Assembly (NCBI RefSeq): GCF_000429025.1
Contig: NZ_KE386833.1
Span: 572,582 to 636,581, forward strand
From: Actinospineispora spinosispora DSM 44797
Lineage (GTDB): Bacteria; Actinomycetota; Actinomycetes; Mycobacteriales; Pseudonocardiaceae
Direction: 5' to 3'
DNA length: 64,000 nucleotides
The notes beneath the pieces were generated by a model, which saw only the letters and a list, made by a program, of their open reading frames with translations, did not search any database and was not told the origin of the DNA. The stretch's first letter is position 1; each line of letters begins with the position of its first letter. Both the position numbers and the translations under genes were made by a program. Below are positions 58,013 through 64,000 of this stretch, piece by piece.

Positions 58013-59185
58013 GTGACCACGTCCGGGGAAGCCCTGGAGACGGCGAAGAACGTCGCCGCGACGCTCGCCAAGGATGCGCTGGAACGGGACCTGGCGAATC
58101 GGGAGCCCGAGGGCGAGGCGCAGCTGCTGCGTGACTCGGGGCTGCCCGCGCTGCTGCTGCCCACAAGGGTCGGCGGTGCCGGCCTGGACTGGGGGACCGC
58201 GCTGCGCGTCGTCAGGGAGATCGCCGAAGCGGACGGCTCGATCGCCCAGCTGCTCGGCTACCACTACGTCAACTCCGCCGACCTGGTGTGGGTAGCGGAT
58301 GAGGCCGGGGTGCAGCGCTGGGGGAGGCCCTCGGCTGCCGAGCAGTGGCTGTGGGGCGACGCGGTGAACCCGGTCGACCCGGACCTCGAGCTGGTGCCCG
58401 ACGGCGACGGCTACCTGCTGAACGGCCGGAAGAACTTCGCGACCGGTGTGTCCAGTGGCGACGCCTCAGTGGTCGCCGGGACGGTACGTGGCTCGGGGGA
58501 GCCGCTGCTCGTCGTGGTGCGCCGCCACGACCGCGGCGTCCGGCCGGGCGGGGACTGGGACAACCTCGGGCAACGGCTTTCCGCGAGCGGGAGCGTGACG
58601 TTCGATCAGGTGGTGATCCGGCCGGAGCAGGTGCTGGGCAGCCTGGCCCACGATGCTGCGACGCCTCGCTCATCGCTGGTCACGCCCGCGATCCAGGCGG
58701 TTTTCGGCAACCTCTACCTCGGTATCGCGCAGGGTGCGCTGGCCACGGCGCGCGACTACACCACGACGACGTCCCGCGCGTGGCTGCTGTCCGACGTCGA
58801 GCGGGCGACCGAGGATCCGTACGTGCTCGCGACCTACGGGCGGCTGGTGGCCTCGGTCAAGGCGGTACGTGCGCTCGCCGACGAGGTGGGCCGTGCGCTG
58901 GCCGAAGCGGATGCCGCCGGTCCGGCGCTGACCTGGGACCAGCGGGGTGAGCTGGCGGAGCAGGTCGCCGCGCTCAAGGTCGTCGCGACCGAGGTCGCGC
59001 TGACCGTCACCTCGACGATCTTCGAGGTAACCGGCGCTCGCGCGACCAGCAACGCGGTCGGGCTGGACCGGTTCTGGCGCAACGTCCGCACGCACACGCT
59101 GCACGACCCGGTCGCCTACAAGCAGCGCGAGGTGGGGGACCACTTCTTGAACGGCACCCATCCCGCGTTCACCCTCTACACCTGA
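58013..59185 (+). CDS. SfnB/DszC-type flavin oxidoreductase, copy 2
   Basis: 390 residues. The GTG at 58013 was preferred because AAGGAG (58001-58006) is 6 bases upstream; ATGs at 57992 and 58007 are alternatives in frame. Features: RVGGAGLDWGTALRVVREIAE, ADGSIAQLLGYHYVNSADLVW, GRKNFATGVSSGDASVVAG, LGQRLSASGSVTFDQVVI and RFWRNVRTHTLHDPVAYK. It is a diverged paralogue of copy 1. The pair could act on successive oxidation states or on two substrates. It is the last gene of the operon. Confidence 0.83.
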   Translation: MTTSGEALETAKNVAATLAKDALERDLANREPEGEAQLLRDSGLPALLLPTRVGGAGLDWGTALRVVREIAEADGSIAQLLGYHYVNSADLVWVADEAGVQRWGRPSAAEQWLWGDAVNPVDPDLELVPDGDGYLLNGRKNFATGVSSGDASVVAGTVRGSGEPLLVVVRRHDRGVRPGGDWDNLGQRLSASGSVTFDQVVIRPEQVLGSLAHDAATPRSSLVTPAIQAVFGNLYLGIAQGALATARDYTTTTSRAWLLSDVERATEDPYVLATYGRLVASVKAVRALADEVGRALAEADAAGPALTWDQRGELAEQVAALKVVATEVALTVTSTIFEVTGARATSNAVGLDRFWRNVRTHTLHDPVAYKQREVGDHFLNGTHPAFTLYT

Positions 59186-59358
59186 GGTTCCGGCGGCGGA
59201 GCCGTGTCCTGCTGCCTGGCGGCGCGGGCGGCCGCGTAGCGCGCGACGCGTGTCCACAGTCTGGCCGAGGCGAGACGCCGGACCATGCCGCGGCGGCGTG
59301 CGTCGCGTTCGGTCTCCCGCATCATGCGCCTGACGACGACGTCGTAGAGCGGAAGCAT
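59176..59358 (-). CDS. Small basic protein, uncertain
   Basis: A 60-residue frame with GC-rich third positions and GGGGGGA 8 bases before the ATG at 59358 (a longer start at 59442 is possible). It is rich in Arg and Ala (RRMMRETERDARRRGMVRRL) with no known domain. It converges with the last organosulfur gene and overlaps its end by 10 bases. It could be a spurious frame. Confidence 0.35.
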   Translation of the reverse strand: MLPLYDVVVRRMMRETERDARRRGMVRRLASARLWTRVARYAAARAARQQDTAPPPEPQV

Positions 59359-59543
59359 GCTGACGAATCCCCCCGAACCCAGCAGGTGGCCGGTGACGGC
59401 GCACACCGTCAGACTCCCTCGGAGCAAGCTACGGGGCAACAAAATGACGCAGCAACTAGCGTTATAGCGCAGCTCACGCTGCTATGCGATTTTTTCGGAC
59501 TGGATCATGACGGCCTGGGGGCGGCCTCAGGTGGTGGGATAAG

Positions 59544-59561
59544 TCTCAGGCCGACCTGAGA
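59544..59561. promoter_or_regulatory. Dyad upstream of the TauE/SafE gene
   Basis: TCTCAGG (59544-59550), loop CCGA, CCTGAGA (59555-59561): a perfect 7-bp inverted repeat 23-40 bases before the GTG start. It could be an operator or an mRNA hairpin. Further upstream, a GC-rich hairpin followed by a run of T near 59462-59496 looks like a terminator for plus-strand transcripts. Confidence 0.45.
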
Positions 59562-59583
59562 GGTTGAACGCGACAATATATCG

Positions 59584-60357
59584 GTGACGACGACCCAGAT
59601 GGTGCTGATCGCGCTCGCCGGCGCAGCGGCGGGAATGATGAACGCAGCCGTTGGGTCAGGTTCGCTGATCACCTTCCCGACCCTGCTGGCGTTCGGCTTC
59701 CCTCCGGTGCTCGCCAACGTCTCGAACAACATCGGGCTCGTGCCCGGCGGCATCGCCAGTGTGTGGGGCTACCGCCGCGAACTGCGCGACCAGCGTCGAC
59801 GGTTGCTCGTGATGGGCTCGATGTCGCTGCTCGGGGGCGCGACCGGCGCGGTGCTGCTCCTGGTGCTGCCGTCGACGACCTTCCGGGCCGTGGTACCGGC
59901 ACTGCTGGCGCTGGCGGTGCTCATGGTGATACTCCAGCCGATGATCCAGCGAGGGCTTGCCCGTCGTCGTGAGCGGGCGCACTACGTCGCCGGGCGCGAC
60001 GTCGGTCCCGGCGCGATGGTGGCGACCGGGCTGGCCGGGATCTACGGCGGTTACTTCGGTGGTGCGCAGGGCATCCTGCTCGTCGGTGCGCTCGGCACAC
60101 TCATGGCGGAAACACTCCAGCGCCTCAACGCGCTCAAGAACGGGCTGGTGACCTGCGTCAACACGGTCGCGGCCGTCGCATTCCTGGTGATCGCCCCCAC
60201 TCAGATCGACTGGCGGATCGCGGCGCTGATCGCCGTGGGCTCCGCCCTGGGCGGCCTCCTGGGCGCGAAGGTAGGCCGCCGACTACCCCAACCGGTCCTC
60301 AGAGCGTTCATCGTGACGGTAGGCCTGATCGCGATCGTGTCCCTCCTGCGCTCCTGA
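59584..60357 (+). CDS. TauE/SafE family sulfite/organosulfonate exporter-like protein
   Basis: 257 residues and about eight helices. The repeated family motif is seen in GMMNAAVGSGSLITFPTLLA and GIYGGYFGGAQGILLVGALG. The GTG has no ribosome-binding site and follows the AT-rich CAATATATC, so the mRNA may be leaderless. TauE/SafE proteins export sulfite, sulfoacetate or other anions. Just beyond the organosulfur operon, it could remove sulfite released by desulfurization. It has its own promoter region. Confidence 0.85.
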   Translation: MTTTQMVLIALAGAAAGMMNAAVGSGSLITFPTLLAFGFPPVLANVSNNIGLVPGGIASVWGYRRELRDQRRRLLVMGSMSLLGGATGAVLLLVLPSTTFRAVVPALLALAVLMVILQPMIQRGLARRRERAHYVAGRDVGPGAMVATGLAGIYGGYFGGAQGILLVGALGTLMAETLQRLNALKNGLVTCVNTVAAVAFLVIAPTQIDWRIAALIAVGSALGGLLGAKVGRRLPQPVLRAFIVTVGLIAIVSLLRS

Positions 60358-60370
60358 CCCGAAACCCGAC

Positions 60371-60425
60371 TGGCACGAATGTGGCTTTAGGGACGTTCAA
60401 CGTCCCTAAAGCCACATTCGTGCCA
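60371..60425. repeat. Dispersed palindrome, copy 2 (perfect)
   Basis: Arms of 25 bp (60371-60395, beginning TGGCACGAATGTGGCTTTAG, and 60401-60425) are perfectly complementary around the loop TTCAA. It lies between the convergent TauE/SafE and GntR genes, 13 bases from each end, so it can terminate both. The same arm sequence with two changes occurs at 1282-1332. Confidence 0.9.
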
Positions 60426-60437
60426 TCGGTCGGGCCG

Positions 60438-61139
60438 TTAGCGGGAGGTGTTGAGGCGTTCCTGGAGCCAGGTTTCCACGTCGCAGATGTGTTGGGTGGC
60501 CGCGGCGAACGCGCCCAGGCTGTCGCGGGCGCGCAGCGCGTTGTAGATGCTCAGGTGCTGCTGGTGGGTCAGGGACACGACGTCGTCCTTGACCATCGCG
60601 CGCCAGACCCGTGCCCGCGCGGTGCGCTGGGCCACGGTGTCCGCGAGTGACACCAGCGTCGGGTTGCCGGTCGCCGCGACGATCGCGGAATGGAACGCCA
60701 GGTCCTCCGCCACCAGGTCCGCCGGATCGTTCGTGGCGGCCATGCGCTCGATGTGCTCGTACAGGTCGGCGAGCTGGGCATCGGTGATGCGGGTCGCGGC
60801 CAGAGCCGTGGCGCTGGGCTCGACGACCCGGCGGCATTCGAACAGCTCGCTCAGATGATCGTCGCTCGCGAGCTCCAGGAAGCCGCCCAGGACGCGCATC
60901 ATCTTGTCCGGGCGCAGCTCGGTGACGAACGTGCCGTTGCCCCGCCGGACCTCCAGCACGCCGGCCATCGCCAGCGCTCGGATCGCCTCGCGCAGCGACA
61001 ACCGCGACAGCTGCATCTCCTGGGCCAGGACCGACTCGGAGGGCAGCTGGGCTCCGGGCTGCAGCTCGCCGTTCTCGATGCGTGCCTTCAGTCTGGATAT
61101 CGCCTCATCGACGACGCTGCCGGGGCCGAGTGCGGTCAT
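60438..61139 (-). CDS. FadR-type GntR regulator
   Basis: 233 residues; ATG at 61139 has GGAGA about 9 bases upstream (61157 and 61178 are alternatives). The winged helix is VVDEAISRLKARIENGEL...LPSESVLAQEMQLSRLSLREAI, wing GNGTFVTEL; the FCD domain has FECRRVVEPSATALAAT, LAFHSAIVAATGNPTLV and HLSIYNALRARD. It lies downstream of the fuconate dehydratase gene on the same strand and most likely controls it through the palindrome at 62496-62510. The inducer is probably a sugar acid. Confidence 0.87.
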   Translation of the reverse strand: MTALGPGSVVDEAISRLKARIENGELQPGAQLPSESVLAQEMQLSRLSLREAIRALAMAGVLEVRRGNGTFVTELRPDKMMRVLGGFLELASDDHLSELFECRRVVEPSATALAATRITDAQLADLYEHIERMAATNDPADLVAEDLAFHSAIVAATGNPTLVSLADTVAQRTARARVWRAMVKDDVVSLTHQQHLSIYNALRARDSLGAFAAATQHICDVETWLQERLNTSR

Positions 61140-61158
61140 AGGGTGATTCTCCGGCATC

Positions 61159-62475
61159 TCACTTCCAGGCTCCGCCATCGGGGAACCGGAAGTGGGTCAG
61201 TGTGTCGCGCTTGATCTCCGCGCTGTACCCGGGCGCCTCCGGGACGAGGTAGCGGCCACCGCTCATCCGCACCGGGTCGATGAAGTGCTCGTGAAGGTGG
61301 TCGACGTACTCGATGACCCGGTTCTCCAGCGACCCGCTCACCGCGATGTAGTCGAAGATCGACAGGTGCTGGACCAGCTCGCACAGTCCGACCCCGCCGG
61401 CGTGCGGGCACACCGGGACTTCGTGGGCCGCCGCCAGCAGCAGCGTGGCGACGGCCTCGTTGACCCCACCGAGCCGGCAGGCGTCGATCTGGCAGATGCC
61501 GATCGCGTCGGCCGCGAGGAACTGCTTGAACATCACGGCGTTGTGTGCGTGCTCGCCGGTGGCGACGTTGATCGGCGCGATGCGCTTGGCGATCGCCGCG
61601 TGGCCCAGGATGTCGTCGGGACTGGTCGGCTCTTCGAACCACCAGATGTCGAACGGCGCCAGCGCCTCGGCCCACCGGATGGCGTCTGGCACACTCAGGT
61701 TCTGGTTCGCGTCGATCATCAGACGCGCGTCGGGCCCGAGGATTCTCCTGGCGATTCCGCAGCGGCGGACGTCGTCCTCCAGGTTCGCACCGACCTTGAG
61801 CTTGACCGACGACCAGCCCGCGTCGACCGCCTCCTGGCACAGCCGGGCGAGCTTGGCGTCGTCGTAACCGAGCCAGCCGGCGCTCGTGGTGTAGGCCGGG
61901 TACCCGTCCCGCTGGAGCAGGGCGGTGCGCTCCGCCCGCGTCGGCTCCTGGCGTTCCAGCAGCTCCAGGGCAGCGTCCGGGCTCAGGACGTCGGTCAGGT
62001 AGCGCCAGTCGACCAGATCGACGATCTGGCGGGGCGACATGTCGGCGAGCAGCTTCCAGAGCGGCTTGTCGGCGCGCTTCGCGGCCAGGTCCCACGCCGC
62101 GTTCAGCACGGCGGCCGTGCCCAGGTGGATCGTGCCCTTCGCGGGGCCGAGCCACCGCAGCTGGCTGTCGGACTCGAGGTGCCGGGCGAACCCGCCGAGG
62201 TCATTGACCACCTCGTCGACGGACAGGCCGATAGCACGCTTGCCGATCGCCTCGGCCGCGGCGACGGCGAGCTCGTTGCCCCTGCCGATCGTGAAGGTGA
62301 AGCCGTGCCCCTCGGTGGCGGGGTGGACCGCGTGGTCGTCTGTGCCGTCCACGTGCAGGACCACGTACGCGGCGGAGTAGTCAGGCGCCTCGTTCATGGC
62401 GTCCGAACCGTCCAGGTCCCGCGAGGTCGGAAAGCGGACGTCGATGGTCTCCAGATCGACAATTCGGGCTGGCAT
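61159..62475 (-). CDS. L-fuconate dehydratase (enolase superfamily)
   Basis: 438 residues, close to the usual length. IVDLETIDVRFPTSRDLDGSDAMN is the L-fuconate dehydratase start (here in part). Catalytic set: SSVKLKVG (Lys base), MIDANQNL (Asp ligand), WFEEPTSPDDI, NVATGEHAHN and CPHAGGVGL (His). It dehydrates L-fuconate to 2-keto-3-deoxy-L-fuconate with Mg2+. The divergent sugar-acid type transporter and an FAH-family gene support a fucose or rhamnose-type pathway. Related sugar acids cannot be ruled out. Confidence 0.88.
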   Translation of the reverse strand: MPARIVDLETIDVRFPTSRDLDGSDAMNEAPDYSAAYVVLHVDGTDDHAVHPATEGHGFTFTIGRGNELAVAAAEAIGKRAIGLSVDEVVNDLGGFARHLESDSQLRWLGPAKGTIHLGTAAVLNAAWDLAAKRADKPLWKLLADMSPRQIVDLVDWRYLTDVLSPDAALELLERQEPTRAERTALLQRDGYPAYTTSAGWLGYDDAKLARLCQEAVDAGWSSVKLKVGANLEDDVRRCGIARRILGPDARLMIDANQNLSVPDAIRWAEALAPFDIWWFEEPTSPDDILGHAAIAKRIAPINVATGEHAHNAVMFKQFLAADAIGICQIDACRLGGVNEAVATLLLAAAHEVPVCPHAGGVGLCELVQHLSIFDYIAVSGSLENRVIEYVDHLHEHFIDPVRMSGGRYLVPEAPGYSAEIKRDTLTHFRFPDGGAWK

Positions 62476-62495
62476 GGTCTCTCCTGCGGTCGGCT

Positions 62496-62510
62496 AGACA
62501 TCAGATGTCT
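62496..62510. promoter_or_regulatory. Operator palindrome of the sugar-acid locus
   Basis: AGACATCAGATGTCT is a perfect 15-bp palindrome 21 bases before the fuconate-dehydratase start. A second, partial site (GAGACATCTGAG) occurs near 62569-62580 closer to the divergent transporter. The GntR regulator at 60438-61139 is the likely ligand. Confidence 0.7.
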
Positions 62511-62614
62511 TGTCGAGCGGTGACGATATATGCGCCTTGTCATGCTGTCCAGCAGTCGTTAGTGTGCTGAGACATCTGAGCCCTGGGTCAACGAAGACAG
62601 TGAAAGGGAGCCAC

Positions 62615-63979
62615 GTGAGCGCAGGTGAGATCGCGCGGGCCACCGCGGAGGGCGTGCGTCGCACAGTGAGCAGGCGGCTCCTCCCGCCGCTGTTCGTCAT
62701 GTTCGTCCTGTCGTTCCTCGACCGGACGAACGTCAGCCTCGTGAAGGACCATCTCCACGCAAGCGTGGGGATCTCCGCCGGCGTGTACGGCCTCGGCGCG
62801 GGCATCTTCTTCGTCGGCTACGCCTTCCTGGGCATCCCGTCGAACCTCGTGCTGCACCGCGTCGGTGCACGCCGCTGGCTGGCGATCATGATGGTGGTCT
62901 GGGGCGTGCTCTCCTGCGCGATGGCGCTGGTGACCGGCCCGGTCAGCTTCTACGTGCTGCGCTTCCTGCTCGGCGCGGCCGAGGCGGGTTTCTTCCCCGG
63001 CGTCATCCTCTACATCACCTACTGGTTCCCGGCTCGCGACCGGGGGAAGGCGACCGGGATCTTCCAGTCCGCGGTCGCGATCTCCAGCGTCATCGGGAAC
63101 CCGGTCGGCGGCTATCTCCTCGGCCTCCACGGCATCGCCGGGCTCGACGGCTGGCAGTGGATGTTCATCATCGAGGGCCTGCCGACGATCCTCGTCGCGC
63201 TCGCGGTGCCGTGGCTGCTGACCGACCGCCCCCACCAGGCGACCTGGCTGACGGAGGAGGAACGGACGCTGCTCGCCGAGTCGATCAAGGCCGACGAGCC
63301 GCCAGCGACCATGCGACCGAAGCAGGGCATCCGGAACACGGTGGGCGACAGCAGAGTCCTGCGCCTGATCTACGTGTACTTCGCGATCCAGCTCAGCGTG
63401 TACGGCGTGACGTTCTGGCTGCCGGCGCTGATCAAGAGGATCGGCGGGCTCTCCGACCTGCAGGTCGGGTTCATCGCCGCGCTGCCGTGGGTGTTCGCGC
63501 TGGTCGGAGTCCTGGTGCTGCCATGGATCTCCGACCGGACCGGCGATCGGCGTATGCCGCTGCTCGTGGCGCTGTGCTGTACCACGATCGGGCTCCTCGG
63601 GGCCGTCGTCCTACCGCCGTGGCCGGCGGTCGCGGCACTGTGCGTCGCGGCGTTCGGCTTCCTCGGGGCGCAACCGGTGTTCTGGACCGTGCCACCCACG
63701 ATCCTCGCCGGGGTGCAGATCGCCGCGACGATCCCGCTGATCTCCGGCATCGGCAACCTGGGCGGGTTCGTCGGCCCATACCTGCTGGGTGCGGTCGAGG
63801 ACGCAACCGGCAGTGGCGCGGACGGGCTCTACGTGATCGCGGCCGTCGCCCTGCTGAGCATCGTGGCGGCGGCGACCTTCCGCTGGGTGGGCAGTGACCG
63901 GAGCGACAAGAGGAACGGGGAGCCAGCATGCACATCGTCCGATTCGCCGACGACCGCGACGAACTCCACTGCGGACTGA
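62615..63979 (+). CDS. MFS transporter, anion:cation symporter family (sugar-acid type)
   Basis: 454 residues; GTG at 62615 with AAGGGAG upstream. ACS-family features: FVMFVLSFLDRTNVSLVKDHL, GYAFLGIPSNLVLHRVGARRW, LLGAAEAGFFPGVILYITYW and FPARDRGKATGIFQSA. Such carriers import hexuronates, fuconate or other sugar acids with protons. It is divergent from fuconate dehydratase across a shared operator, and overlaps the following FAH-type gene. Confidence 0.87.
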   Translation: MSAGEIARATAEGVRRTVSRRLLPPLFVMFVLSFLDRTNVSLVKDHLHASVGISAGVYGLGAGIFFVGYAFLGIPSNLVLHRVGARRWLAIMMVVWGVLSCAMALVTGPVSFYVLRFLLGAAEAGFFPGVILYITYWFPARDRGKATGIFQSAVAISSVIGNPVGGYLLGLHGIAGLDGWQWMFIIEGLPTILVALAVPWLLTDRPHQATWLTEEERTLLAESIKADEPPATMRPKQGIRNTVGDSRVLRLIYVYFAIQLSVYGVTFWLPALIKRIGGLSDLQVGFIAALPWVFALVGVLVLPWISDRTGDRRMPLLVALCCTTIGLLGAVVLPPWPAVAALCVAAFGFLGAQPVFWTVPPTILAGVQIAATIPLISGIGNLGGFVGPYLLGAVEDATGSGADGLYVIAAVALLSIVAAATFRWVGSDRSDKRNGEPACTSSDSPTTATNSTAD

Positions 63980-64000
63980 TCGGCGACCGCGATCCGGACG
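63928..64000 (+). CDS. FAH-family hydrolase-like protein, start only
   Basis: ATG at 63928 with GGGGAGCC upstream; the frame continues to the window end. The visible start MHIVRFADDRDELHCGLIGD resembles the N-terminus of fumarylacetoacetate-hydrolase-type proteins (KxxRF...G...D), which cleave 2,4-diketo-3-deoxy-fuconate or -rhamnonate. It overlaps the transporter gene by 52 bases. Identity rests on 24 residues plus context. Confidence 0.5.
   Translation, partial: MHIVRFADDRDELHCGLIGDRDPD

Noticed and set aside
56788..59185. Fatty-acid acyl-CoA dehydrogenases
   Set aside because: The RTHTLHDP end and the pairing with a DszA-like monooxygenase and a cysteine leader peptide point to the SfnB/DszC subgroup.
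60381..60650. 89-codon frame starting inside the perfect palindrome
   Set aside because: Its first residues are translations of the repeat and the rest is antisense to the GntR gene.
1..64000. tRNA, rRNA or CRISPR loci
   Set aside because: No cloverleaf with a T-loop pattern, rRNA stretch or regularly spaced direct repeats was found in the gaps by reading; a tRNA scan would settle it.

Overview
The window is a high-GC, gene-dense actinobacterial chromosome segment, most likely from the family Pseudonocardiaceae (Amycolatopsis-like). Reasons: GTG starts are common, RbpA is present, Lnt and polyprenol-phosphate mannose synthase are adjacent, a DUF222-HNH (13E12-type) gene is present, actinobacterial cysteine leader peptides are present, and two copies of a long perfect or near-perfect palindrome follow gene ends. 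No rRNA, tRNA, CRISPR array, prophage or intact insertion sequence was seen. The species assignment is inference.

Layout. 1-4.2 kb: end of an acyl-CoA ligase, a saccharopine-dehydrogenase-like reductase, YggT, a repeat-rich gene-poor stretch, a secreted basic protein and a GH43 glycosidase. 4.2-8.3 kb (minus): a redox operon of membrane-anchored protein, ApbE flavin transferase, haem-type membrane protein, NuoF/RnfC-like protein and ferredoxin. 8.7-14 kb: ParA/MinD-like ATPase with a zinc-ribbon-like start, SGNH esterase, PspC, Lnt and Ppm. 14.1-16.8 kb: RbpA behind a SigR/SigH-type promoter, an Atg22-like MFS protein and a GDPD. 17-20 kb: aromatic hydroxylase, VOC protein and GntR regulator. 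20-23.3 kb: FolA, ThyA and an end-joining polymerase/phosphoesterase whose ligase domain looks dead. 23.4-24.3 kb: Bfd and bacterioferritin.

24.5-35.4 kb is the first highlight. It holds a transporter, a HAL-like lyase lacking the Ala-Ser-Gly MIO motif, a hydantoinase, an IclR regulator, a urocanase homologue, a DUF917 (thiohydantoin desulfurase) protein, an M20 carbamoyl-amino-acid amidase and a second, frameshifted transporter. Together they match step for step the five-enzyme bacterial catabolic route for ergothioneine: ergothioneine to thiourocanate plus trimethylamine, then thiohydantoin propionate, hydantoin propionate, N-carbamoylglutamate and glutamate.

35.4-48.2 kb: purine-type phosphoribosyltransferase, ribokinase, small membrane and HTH proteins, a two-component system, a deaminase, DUF222-HNH, a tautomerase, a NmrA-like/Rrf2 divergent pair with a clear operator, and efeO-efeB coupled to a phosphoesterase.

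48.4-60.4 kb is the second highlight, a sulfur-acquisition region. Two short cysteine-containing leader peptides (RRHVD..CR..TA.C), too small for ordinary gene calling, precede metQNI and a second operon. That operon encodes a sugar-type ABC importer without its ATPase, a DszA/NtaA-type flavin monooxygenase and two SfnB/DszC-type oxidoreductases. A TauE/SafE exporter follows. This suggests cysteine-controlled uptake and desulfurization of an unknown organosulfur compound. The right end (60.4-64 kb) is an L-fuconate (or related sugar acid) catabolic locus with a FadR-type regulator and a perfect operator.
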